A stretch of DNA of 64,000 nt, from NCBI GenBank assembly GCA_002105175.1, contig MCGE01000021.1, positions 186,001 through 250,000 on the forward strand. The letters are read 5' to 3'. A program made the translations under genes and the position numbers. Each line of letters begins with the position of its first letter. Within the stretch, counting starts at the first letter, position 1. Source of the stretch: Absidia repens. Its lineage: Eukaryota > Mucoromycota > Mucoromycetes > Mucorales > Cunninghamellaceae. Of the stretch, positions 12,950-23,352 are shown piece after piece. The notes below the pieces were generated by a model. The model searched no databases. It saw only the letters and a program-made list of their open reading frames with translations, and was not told the DNA's origin.

Positions 12950-13740
12950 TTATAACTGTCAACCAGTCGCTAGGCTCAGTAACGGCTAGGTATGAAGTCG
13001 TCATATTGGGATGAATTCCAGAGTAAGCGTTTATTCACAAAGCAGCTACGAAGCGTCATTGTTTATTATACGACGTTCCATAGGATTGTTACAAAAGAAG
13101 AAGAACATATCTTATGAAACATATAGGTGTATATTAAACTAAAGACGAAGGGAGGAGGTGACTTATTGTAACAAGGGATTTGGCGCAAGTATGGGAGAGA
13201 CTATTGTGGGATTTGAAGAATGGTCATCGCTAATATAAGGAAAACTATTGTAAAATGGGAAGCTGATATAACACTACAATGGAATGAGAAATACTGGACG
13301 AACAACTACTATTGAAGAACAGCAAAAGTCAACAGGAATCAATACGGGAGAGAAGGGATGATGATATAAAGGGATCTCTTGTGCAATAAAGAGAGTGACT
13401 AATGGGACAGTTTTATTGAAGGAAATAAAAGGAGACATAACTTTATTCAGATAGCGATACAAACTATGGACAAACTAAACACTAAACTAAGCTCATGGAG
13501 GTTCCAAAAAGTCAACTAATGGTGGATGTAGATCCTAGATCCAAAAGGAAAGGGTTTCTCCAAGCATCTGGTAATCCCTGAGCGAAAACCCTTTCTAAAC
13601 TAGACCTGAAACTAATATAAGTCCAACATAACTGCAAGGAAGTCGAATGGTGAAGAAGAAAAAAAAAAAAAAAGAGAAAGAGAATGCGAACAAAAAATTG
13701 CGAGTAAATAAAACCGCACGTGGGCGGGATTTGAAATCTT
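12950..13740 (+). repeat. Dispersed repeat, copy B (long copy)
   Basis: One of the longest copies. Its left part (CAACCAGTCGCTAGGCTCAG near 12960) matches the left parts of copies F and G. The core (GATCCAAAAGGAAAGGGTTT) lies near 13538-13557. The right end CGCACGTGGGCGGGATTTGA lies near 13715-13734. Similarity to copy G spans most of its length, including ATTGTAACAAGGGAT near 13167 and the 'aataaaaggagacataacttt' block. No protein is encoded in any copy. Confidence 0.75.
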
Positions 13741-14593
13741 TCGAGATCATTTTTGGGTGCGATAGAGGAAAGGAAGGGCGTCTTGTTTTTTTTACATCAG
13801 TCAACACCATACAAAATTATTAATATGGAGGTTCTTTACTCATGACAGTGATCGCTACTATTTATCAGCAGCAGCGTGGTGGTTATCATCTCTAGAGGCC
13901 TTTACAAACAAAGATCAATTCGAATTAGTTTAGTTAACTTCCTTCCCCAATCCGTCCGTCGCTATAGAATCGTTTATCACTCGCTGTATCTAGATACGTG
14001 TCAATGTATTATCATTTAACCAGTTAAAGTTTAATTTTCAAAGCCTATGCTTACATCGGAATAAAATATATATAGGTATCGTATGATACATTTAGAAAAA
14101 AAAACGACAAAATGCTATTAATGATATGTATTCAAAAGTATGATACTACGCGTGCAGTTGTACCTTTTACGCCAGTTAGTATTTCTCCTGTATACTTCTA
14201 TAATTTCTTTCCATATTTGATATTACCATTATCTTCAAACATGTAATCTTCAAATACAAAGACAAAAAAGGCAATATGTCCAAAATCATTCCTCTTTACA
14301 TCGCAAGAAGCAACTAATTAGTTTACTCTGATTCTAAAATATATGCATATATATAATACAAAGCCAAATTCATATTATAAAAAAGCAGACATTAATGAGA
14401 TCCAAAAGATAAAAAAAGTATTTTTTTCAGATGTAGTCAAACGATATACTAAGTCAATAAAGAGCTTTCACAATGATGAAATGGCTTATGCAAATCCCTC
14501 CTTTCACGAATTCCAAAAGAACGGTTCTGGGGCAGAATATTTAAAACCCAGCGGACTTTTTCTTTGGGTGTGAGTCAATCCATCTCCCACACA

Positions 14594-14637
<44 letters not shown>

Positions 14638-14666
14638 GGGCTCCTTGTCACTTTTTTTTTTTCAAC
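13741..14666. other. Intergenic with a very long T tract
   Basis: AT-rich, without a supported gene. A 76-codon ATG frame at 14343-14573 shows no family resemblance. A T tract of about 40 nt (about 14597-14636) and a second one (14652-14662) lie just upstream of the P-protein ATG. They are probably promoter poly(dA:dT), which is an inference. Confidence 0.5.
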
Positions 14667-16371
14667 ATGTCGGATTTACCAACCTTGCGCAAAAAAATAG
14701 ACTCTCTTGACACCACGCTTGTCAATCTTTTGAACGAACGTGCTCGCGTTTCTTTGGATATTGGCACAACAAAACGGCTCGATGAAGAAGCGAAAAACGG
14801 GTAAAAAAAAAAACCAAGACCAACAACATAAAAAGTACACGTCGGCTTCTATGTCTCTGACAAACTCCCCACTCTTCCCCAACTTTTTTTTTTTTTTTGA
14901 AAATAGTGAGAAGGCAGCGGAAGATCTTCATGTGTATATGCCAGGTCGTGAAAAGCAAATTTATGAAAAGGTAAAAAATGAAACCATTTGTATGTTCTTG
15001 AGGGCGGCACCGGCATGGGAGAGAGGACGCATTTTTTTTAATATGCATAGGTGGGAATTAAATATAACCTTTCTTTTTTTTTATCTAGTTGGAACGGATG
15101 AACCACGGGCCACTGAAACATGAATCGTTGAACGCTATTTTTAGAGAAGTAAGTGTTCTTTTTTTCTACTTTGTAGAAAAGGGAACCGGAATGAACGAAC
15201 CAACCTTTTTGTTGACCACCCCTTTTTTTCCATAGATCATGTCTGCATCGATTGCGCTTCAAAAGGATGTTTCTGTTGCTTACCTTGGCCCACCTGGCAC
15301 ATTCTCTCATCAAGCGGTGTATCGAAGATTTGGTGATAGTGTAGTTTATGTGCCTCAAAAGCAGATCACCGGTAAAACACAGTTTCCTGCCCAGCTCCTT
15401 CACCTTCGTTTTTTGAACATCGCCGACTCACCCATTTCTCTCACTAGATGTATTTGAAGCGGTGGAAAAAGGACGTGCCACTTATGGGATTGTGCCATAT
15501 GAAAACTCGACGTTTGGAAGTGTGGTGGAAACTTTGGATTATTTCATCAAATCGACAGTCAAAGTCCGCGCCGAAACGTATTTAACAGTAAGTGGTATTC
15601 TCCCCCCCGCTTCAAGATACTACTGGATGAACTAATCACGTTATGTGTGTGTGTGTGTGTGTGTGTGTGTAGGTCCATCAATGTTTACTTTCAAATAGTC
15701 CTCTTGATAAAATCAGCAAAGTGTATAGCCATCCGCAGGTAAAAGAAATCAAGAGCATACAAAACTTGCGTCTATCAACCAATAAAGAAAAAAACACTGA
15801 CGATGCCTTCCCCTGTCCTTTTTTGGGGGATGTTATTTGTTCAATATAGGGACTAGGTCAATCACAAGAATGGCTTTCAGCACATCTTCCCGAAGCACGG
15901 CGGATTGCTGTCAAGTCGACGGCTCAGGCTGCGGAGATGGCGGCATTGGAAACGGGGGCAGCGGCCATTTGCAGTGAGATCTGTAGCGAACTGTATGGAT
16001 TGGACATAGTGGCCCGGGACATTGAACATGGGGTGGCCAACACCACTCGCTTTCTAATCATTGGCAGTTCCAGTGATGACCAAGCTACAGGCAACGATCA
16101 TTCCTTGCTTCGTTTTACCGTGGATCATCGCCAACCAGGCGCGCTTTGTGATGGCCTTAAGGTATTCAAAGATTATGGCCTCAATTTATTCAAAATCGAT
16201 TCGCGCCCCAGTGGGTTACGGCCTTGGCATTATGTGTTTTTTATCGAATGCTCAGGACATGCCTCCGGTGACAAACTACCCTCGGTTGTCAAGGATCTCA
16301 ACCAGTATTGCTTGGATGTGGAAATCCTCGGTAGTTTCCCCAATGAACGTACCGCCTCCGAAACCTGTTGA
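14667..16371 (+). CDS. Bifunctional chorismate mutase / prephenate dehydratase (P-protein)
   Basis: Phenylalanine synthesis: chorismate to prephenate to phenylpyruvate. Exons: 14667-14800, 14907-14970, 15089-15148, 15236-15371, 15448-15587, 15673-15738, 15850-16371; 373 aa. Residues 1-100 resemble an AroQ chorismate mutase: LRKKIDSLD, LNERARVSLDIG, then PGREKQIYEKL. Residues about 105-280 are prephenate dehydratase: VAYLGPPGTFSHQA, YGIVPYENSTFGSV, and NTTRFLIIG with the catalytic TRF triplet. Residues about 290-373 form an ACT domain with HRQPGAL and KIDSRPSG, the counterparts of the GALV and ESRP phenylalanine-binding motifs, so feedback inhibition by Phe is likely. Yeast keeps these steps in separate proteins (Aro7, Pha2). 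The bacterial-style fusion is notable. Confidence 0.92.
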
Positions 16372-17161
16372 CCCTCTCACTCTCTCTCTCCCCCTTTTTC
16401 TTTCTGCAATGACTATCATCGTCGTTTAGGATTATTCTTATTATTTCCCCTTCTTTTCGGTTTTTATTTTGTGATTGACTTTTATTTGATTGCTCTCTTG
16501 ATATTCCCCTTCCCCTCCTCCCCAACTTTCTTAGTTTAGTTTAGTTTTCAGTTTTTAGTTTAGAATATCGGGTTTTGTATAGTACATAGTTTTCTTCCTT
16601 TTTTTTTTTTTTCTTCATGTCTTTTGAATTTCTTTTTATGCCATTAATAAACATATGTTGCTTGTATCACATTAGAAATCCAGAAAAAAATTCCTTACCT
16701 TGTTGGTTAGTTGGTATTGGTGGGTGTATGGTTAAAATGAGATTGGGTTATGTACAACGGATCAAAAAAAGGTCAGAAAGGTGTACTATATGCAACCGAA
16801 GGTAAATCACCTCTTTTTTTTTCGGGAGGGGTCAGCAAGTGGGAGGTAAGGTTGTTTCATTAAACAGGAATAATAATAATAATAAAAAAAGCAAGATGCG
16901 TTGACCGTAGCATGAACAGCACAGCTCATCTTCATTTTCAATGACCATTGGGATGGCACATTTCACTTTGGTCATGGGAAATTTGATTTACACAGTCAAT
17001 AGATAGGGTGCAAATGTATACTGGCTATTGTAACAAATATTTTTTACACAGAAAAAAAATCTACCATTTTGCGTGATTTCCGTTTCTCCTGGGATAATGC
17101 AACTGCATGGGCAACTTTACTATTATTATTATTTGGGGGAGGGGTGCCTAACGAATCACTT

Positions 17162-17196
<35 letters not shown>

Positions 17197-18042
17197 TGGT
17201 GTCTCTCGTCCTTTTTGCCGTCCTCTCTCTCTCTTTCCTCAGAGGCACGTGTAGATAGGTGACATGTTGCTGAAGGACACCGCCACTGTTGATGTGAACT
17301 TGGTTGCTGCAGGACAAATTTCATACTTGACCATAAAAAGTGAAAAGCTGAGCCTTACCAATAAAAATCAAAAAGTGCACTAAAGATTTTTTAAGTTTTT
17401 GATGTCAAATTGTAAATGAAAGGATTCCTTATTTGCGCCCAAAATGGTTTATTTTTACCATGGATGGACACGAAGAGAGGGAGGGAAAATAAATAAACCG
17501 AAATTAGACGGTCTTTGAATTTCTATCCAATAGCGCCCCCACCCCACAGATATACTTTCTTTTTTAAGGGTTGCTCAGCGATCGAAGGAAAAGATCACCC
17601 AAAAGATATATATGTAAAAATAGAATTGCAATGGGAGTGGTCGCTTATTGGATGAAGAAGGGTAAATCATATCTTATTATGCCATGTCGCCCCATTCATC
17701 CCTCTCGCCCCCTCAAAGAAATGAAAAAAAAAGCATGGCTCAGTTGTACGCCCATCCATAGCGGACTTGCTCCTTTCATTATGATCATTTGAAAATGAAG
17801 CAAATAGTGTTCTGGGTCATTTTTTTTCTGACCTTTTCCACATGATCGTCATACCAGCTTGCTTTTTTATTTTTTATTTTTTGCATAAACTTTTTTTTTT
17901 TTTTTTTTTTTTTTTTGTCATTGGGTTAGGAGATGTTCGCATTCATGCTTCTATTTGTAGACATTTCATTTTACCTATTCTGCAAAAAACCAACCAACCC
18001 ACCACCCATTCGTCTGTGCAACATACTATAGGTAAAATAAAC
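16372..18042. other. Intergenic, 1.7 kb, no supported gene
   Basis: This stretch holds T tracts (17163-17195, 17891-17916), scattered AT-rich sequence and a few short ATG frames (for example 17571-17792) without family resemblance or splice support. Confidence 0.5.
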
Positions 18043-18050
18043 TATATAAA
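18043..18050 (+). promoter_or_regulatory. TATA box of the secreted protein gene
   Basis: TATATAAA lies 67-74 bp upstream of the ATG at 18117. A CAAACAACAACA leader directly precedes the start. Confidence 0.55.
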
Positions 18051-18116
18051 TGAATTTTTTTTTTGCTTCCCTGTCAATTCCAAAATTTTCAAAATCATCA
18101 AACAACAACAACCATT

Positions 18117-18815
18117 ATGAAGTTCTCTATTGCCGCTGCTCTCATTGCCCTTTCTGCTGCTACCGTGTCTGCTGCTGATTACACTTACGATGGTACTGTG
18201 TATGTCTATGTCAACAGCATGGATCATCCCAGGACCACTTTCCTTAAGAAAGGCTTGAACAACGAGGTGTTGACTAACGGTGCTGCTTGTAAGGGGTCTG
18301 AAACTTTACCTGGGACTGGCGACTCCATCTCTGGCACTTTCACCACCGTCAATAACCAATGGGACTTTAATGGCGAGCATGACAATGAAATCTATATGGG
18401 TAAAGTTTTTTAAATCGTGGCCCAAAACACATCAAAGGGGAGTGACATTTGTATATTTAACTTTTTTTTGAAAAAAAAAAAAATAGGTTACATCAAGGTG
18501 GGAGAACAATGTCTTTCCTTGACCAAGGGCAACGCCTTGAAGCTCGATACATGCCCTTCGTTTGATGAACAAATCAAGGTCGGTAACAAATTCGCTTGGT
18601 TCCATGATAAACGTAACAGCGCCATCTGGGCTTATGGTGGTGATGCCGATGCCATTGAAAACAACGGTATCAACTTTTCCCGCGACAATCTTCAGTCCAC
18701 TGGCAAGACTTTGAACGGCATTGGTATGCAAGATGATAGTGAAACCAACACCTTCATGGGTCTTGGTCATGTTAGCTTGGGCCATGGCGCCCACGGTCCC
18801 ACAGGTTGCCAATAG
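18117..18815 (+). CDS. Secreted protein, possibly ricin-B/lectin-like
   Basis: Two exons (18117-18399, 18487-18815) give 203 aa. The N-terminus MKFSIAAALIALSAATVSAA is a clear signal peptide, with likely cleavage after SAA. The mature part has four Cys. The segment CLSLTKGNALKLDTC followed by KFAWF recalls the C-x-L...C...W spacing of ricin-type beta-trefoil repeats, but I cannot confirm that fold. A glycine-rich and His-rich C-terminus (GLGHVSLGHGAHGPTG) is unusual. Strong initiation context, a TATA box and frequent preferred codons suggest an abundantly expressed secreted protein. Function unknown. Confidence 0.8.
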
Positions 18816-19239
18816 GAATGGCCTTTTTTTTTATATTAAAATAGAGAGTGGGTTTTCTTTTTATTACTTCGTATTTAATTTATTTAGATGATCTATCTCC
18901 AACTCGTTTCAAATAATAAAGTCATCTTCGTCACCTGTCAATCTTTTTGTTTCGTCTTCGGCATTTCAATTTTTTTTTTCTTTCCGCAATTGAAGTGTAT
19001 CGCCCCTCTTCCTGGAAAAGTGTCGGCTTTAATTGTTTGGGTTGTTGTTGTTATAGGGGTGGAGGCTATATTGCCATTTTGCACTATGGTTGTGCTCCAC
19101 GATGCGCTACTGGGGGGGAGGGGTTGAGTGTGTTGGAAAAAAAAAAGAATGGTAGGTAAACAAAACATTGATACTCCGGTTTTTAACATTTGTTCCCTCC
19201 CTCGCTACCTCTCCTTTTCTTCCACTTTTTTTTTCAGAA
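18816..19239. other. 3' flank of the secreted protein gene
   Basis: Short frames on both strands lack homology. AATAAA-like signals are present (for example near 18915). No gene is supported. Confidence 0.4.
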
Positions 19240-19470
19240 CATCTTCACTGTGGTTTTGGTGATCTTGGATTAGTATTAGAATGTGGATTAGGGGCATTTT
19301 GAAAAATGCAATAGAAACATGCATGGGGAAACTCTTTCATTTTGGATGCAGGATTTGGAACTTTCGATAGATTAGTCCTCCTCTGAGAATAGTGTCACTA
19401 GTTTAGCTTAGTCTTTAGTTGTTATAGTTTTATATCAACATTTGAATAAAATAGATCGTATTTTTTTTTT
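19240..19470 (-). repeat. Dispersed repeat, partial copy H in opposite orientation
   Basis: The reverse complement reads TCCAAAATGAAAGAGTTTCC, matching the family core, preceded by the 'ctaagctaaactag' block and followed by CATGCATGTT. On the plus strand this copy ends with an AATAAAATA motif near 19445. Confidence 0.65.
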
Positions 19471-20400
19471 TTTTTTTTCACATTTAGTCTCTCTATGATA
19501 CGTTTGAGTTCGTCTTCTACTTCAGGTCCCTTTTTGCGAACCCTCCATTTACATTGTCATTGACCTTGCCATTTTATGTCTATATTTCAATAAAATATAT
19601 CATCTTTCTTACTATCAGCCTTTACTATCAGATCCATAGGATATTGAGTTCCTGTTATTGTTTTTTGGGGGTAATATGAGATATGTGAATTGCAGTATTA
19701 TGGCGTATCTTACGATGTTTCAGTGGTGGACCATTAAAAATAAGAATACTGGTCAACTATCATGTCATAATGTCTGTATGAATGACATGATTTAATTTTT
19801 ATATTTTTTGAGATATAAATGATGAAACAAACAGCTCTCCAACTTGTTTTACTTGAAGTGTAGTGTACTGTACAAAACAGAACAGGATTAGCGTTACTAC
19901 AATGTTTTACATATGCATATTAAGGCTCTGCCATGCCATTTTCGGAAACCTCTTCCTCCAATCACCGATCGATTTTGAGTGCTTATAAATCCTTCGAAAG
20001 ACATATCATATGTAGATCAATGATAATAACAAAAGTAATGAACCTATTTTTACTCTGTATTGATATAATGTATGATATACAGTATTTTATTGTCTCTTGT
20101 TATTTGACCGAGCATTTCATTTGTATCATGCACACAAACAAATCCATTATCAGGAACATTATTTTAACTGTGTTTCTCCCCTCACTAACTATTATCCGAC
20201 AGGTTCCGTGGGCCCCGATCAAAATCTCGATAAGGATGGATGGCGATTTTTTACTCTTTTAAGGTGGGCGGATGTTAAATGTATTCATGCAAACTCCAAT
20301 TTAGTCAGCAAATAAAAGTGAATACCTTTTAACATCCCTCGTTGAATACAGCCTGCCAAATCACGTTTTGGTGGAAAAAAAAAGAAGAAGAAAAAATAAC
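19471..20400. other. AT-rich intergenic
   Basis: No supported gene; two short overlapping ATG frames (19933-20262, 20097-20315) have no family resemblance. A GTGGGCGGATGTTAAAT element near 20262-20278 resembles the end motif of the dispersed repeat and may be a relic. Confidence 0.4.
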
Positions 20401-20408
20401 TATAAAAA
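20401..20408 (+). promoter_or_regulatory. TATA box of the GDSL esterase gene
   Basis: TATAAAAA lies about 80 bp upstream of the ATG at 20484. Confidence 0.5.
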
Positions 20409-20483
20409 GACACTTCATAAGAACAATTTCTCTAAGCCCCCCCCATTTTTTTTTCCAAATCAAAAAAAAAACAAAACAAAAAC

Positions 20484-21362
20484 ATGCGTCCTTTCTTATC
20501 CGCAAGTATTGCCACGGTACTTTTAGCCACTTCCATGCCGTTTGTCCATGGCTACGACCGGATCATTGCGTTTGCCGATAGTTTCACTGACAATGGCAAC
20601 GACTATCGTCACAGTATGAACCCGCCGTCCCCTCCTTACTGGAAAGGTCGGTTTTCCAATGGCCCCACCTGGCTCGAACAAGTCGCTGATGAACTGGATC
20701 ATGTCAAGGTCATTAATCATGGTCATGGTGGTGCCACCACCGATAATGCCCATGCCTACTCTGAATTCAATGGCTATGTGGTGCCCGGGCTCAAACAACA
20801 AATCCAACAATATGGCGTGGACAACCCCAACCCGGATAAGGATCTCTATATTATTTATATTGGCTACAACGATCTCAATGCTATCATCAATCCGGACCAA
20901 TACCATGTGGTCAAACCGTTTGATCAAGACGATGTGGCCAATAGTGTGGTGGAGGGGATTCGTACGTTGATGGAGACGTATCAAGCAAAGACCTTCACGG
21001 TGATGACATGTCCGCCCTTTGACCAATGGCCTGTGATCAAGCATGAAGATAAAGAACGGACCAAGGCATTGATCAATGATTACAATCATCGTTTGGGCAA
21101 CAAACTCAAGACCATTGAAGGCGCCGATATTCATGTGTTGGATGATCATGCGTGGTTTGAAGATGCCCTGGCCCATCCGGAACGGTTTGGTCTCGAAACT
21201 GACAATGGCGCTTGTATTCCTAGTATCAATGAAAAGGTCCCCGTGTGTGATGATCCTGAAAAACATTTCTTTTGGGATTACTATCATCCTGAAGCCAAGG
21301 TCCATAAGGCGCTCGGGGAATGGGCTACATCCAAGTTGAAGGACAGGTATCATCTGGACTAA
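20484..21362 (+). CDS. Secreted GDSL/SGNH esterase-lipase
   Basis: Intronless gene of 292 aa, an exception in this intron-rich window. A signal peptide is visible (MRPFLSASIATVLLATSMPF, cleavage near VHG). Block I is FADSFTDNGND, with the nucleophile Ser of the GDS(L) motif. The oxyanion residues are probably the Gly in the GHGGATTDN segment and the Asn of YIGYNDL. Block V is DYYHPEAKVH, with the catalytic Asp/His pair. This fits secreted fungal GDSL esterases of the plant and thermolabile-hemolysin-like branch acting on acyl or acetyl esters. The substrate cannot be told from sequence. AATAAA signals lie near 21464 and 21490. Confidence 0.92.
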   Translation: MRPFLSASIATVLLATSMPFVHGYDRIIAFADSFTDNGNDYRHSMNPPSPPYWKGRFSNGPTWLEQVADELDHVKVINHGHGGATTDNAHAYSEFNGYVVPGLKQQIQQYGVDNPNPDKDLYIIYIGYNDLNAIINPDQYHVVKPFDQDDVANSVVEGIRTLMETYQAKTFTVMTCPPFDQWPVIKHEDKERTKALINDYNHRLGNKLKTIEGADIHVLDDHAWFEDALAHPERFGLETDNGACIPSINEKVPVCDDPEKHFFWDYYHPEAKVHKALGEWATSKLKDRYHLD

Positions 21363-23352
21363 ATGCCAACCTTTTTTTTTATAAAGAAACCACACCATCT
21401 TCAGAGATAGTTATGATGAATTACGAATGACGACAATAGAAACAGTAGATTGTAGACCATATAGAATAAACAACGGTATTTGATTGTATTAATAAAAAAT
21501 CGGTTTTTATTCATAGAAAAAAAAAATGGTATGATAACTTTTTTAGTTGAATTTTGTAATTCTTTTAATAATCAGGTTAGTGCGGGTGAAGGGAGAGGGT
21601 GCGTCTATAACTATACTACTACATCAATTTGAACCAAATCGGCGGTTTTTCTTTGTCCAATGATTTCGTTCTACTATGCTGTACCGTATAGTACAGGACT
21701 GTGTCACGATATTGGATTGAGTAAGGTTTCTTTTCAAAAATAAAGAATAAAAAAAAAATAGTGTTTGGGCTACTTACTTTTCACCTTTGTTTAGCGTGAA
21801 AACTTACCATTGGAAACTAGCCAAGAAGGGTTGGGTGGGGGAGTAATTTCAGAAACGGTTCTAACGTAGTCCATTTTGCCTAACCATTGTTCAGGACCTT
21901 TTAGCCCCAAAAGAGAAAATGAAACCGTCCCCCCTGACTTGTTTGATTAGAGGCAGCAGCAGCTACAGTAATAATAGTAGTAACCAGTCTTTCTACTCTC
22001 TAAAAAAAAAAAAGGTTAGGTGCGCATAAAGTGACAGTCCGTGATTGGCTGGTGGAAAAAGCCGGTCTTCCAATTTCAAATTTTCCCCATTGCAAAATTT
22101 CCTTTCCCCTCGCTTTTCTCTCATGACTATCAAACCGAAAGAAATGATCATGCTGGCAACTTTCCTTTCCTCGGTAGATTTGGCAGGTAAATAACAATAA
22201 TAGTAATAAAAAAAAAAGGTACCTTAAAATGAAAAAGACTAATGATCTTTTTTTTTTTTTTCAAATTCCCTTGCTACCTCTAGTCTGATCTGAAGCAGTC
22301 TCTGTCTTCCTTTGATCATCAAACAACAGAGAACTCCCATCGACAAGGTACGTTGTATTTTACACTTTCAACATATTTGCAAAACTAGAAAATGATTTGT
22401 ACATAATAGTACTTTTCTGACGAGTCCACAAATGACTTGATTGATATATACGAACTCTCTGTCTGCTCTCATGCTTTCGATTTAGTACCACTTTAGTTTA
22501 GTTTTACATATTCTTTACTCTCATTCACATATCTACCTACCTTTAATAAAAACTGTTTGTTCTTTCTTTTTTATTATTATCAAAATTTGAATCGTGTTTC
22601 TGGTTTACCGTGGTAGTGCTTGTAAACCATTGTAAACCATTCCTTTTTTTTTTTTGTGTGTGTGTATTTTTCTTCGAGCTGCATATGCATTGGTTTTTTT
22701 AAATTCTTTCCAGGAATACATACTGACAACGAAATAACAAGTCTTACCCAATCAATCCATCAATCCAAGGGATTGGGATGCCTGTACTACCCCAGAACTA
22801 TATATAATATATATTTATTTCAACATTCATAGAGTTTTTTTTTTTTTTTTGCTTTTGTAGGTAAGGAGTATTTCCTTTTTCATACATACCATCATTATGT
22901 CTTTTTTTATTTATTGGAAATGCTCGTCAAAATCTTTTAAAAAAATGGGGACGATACTTTTTTTTTATTAGGGTATTAAAAGATCCGCTGTGGGAGGAGG
23001 ATGACTATAACGTCAAGACTGAATATTCTTTTCCCACCACCGACAAATAAAAGGGTAAAAACCAGATAGGATTCCCATTTCAAGGAAAAAAGCGTCGTCG
23101 CGCCTTTACCAAGCGGGAAGGGTACACCAAGAAGGTTTCTTTTTGAGCTGTATCACTTTCAAAAAGTTTATCTAATCCAAAAGTCCCCCCACCGGCCGGC
23201 TGACTTTTTTTTTTTTTTTTTTTTTAATCCTAAGAGGGGTTTTTTTTTTTTAATATCTAAAGGTGAGCCTATTGGAATTTCTTTTTTCTTTTTTCTTTTT
23301 TTTCGACTGTTTCTACTACCATCACCATACCACCAACTGCAACAACAAAAAA
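21363..23352. other. Intergenic, 2 kb
   Basis: No coding gene is supported. A segment near 22490-22560 (TTTAGTTTAGTTTTACATA, then TACCTTTAATAAAAAC) weakly resembles the reverse complement of the dispersed repeat. Long T/A tracts lie at 22249-22261, 22845-22858 and 23208-23226, the last one upstream of the hexokinase start. Confidence 0.4.

Noticed and set aside
14343..14573. 76-codon ATG frame
   Set aside because: AT-rich, no family resemblance, lies in spacer directly before the P-protein promoter T tract.
17571..17792. 73-codon ATG frame
   Set aside because: No homology, no splice or promoter support; typical chance frame.
20523..21398. Long minus-strand frame (291 codons)
   Set aside because: Exact antisense shadow of the GDSL esterase coding region.
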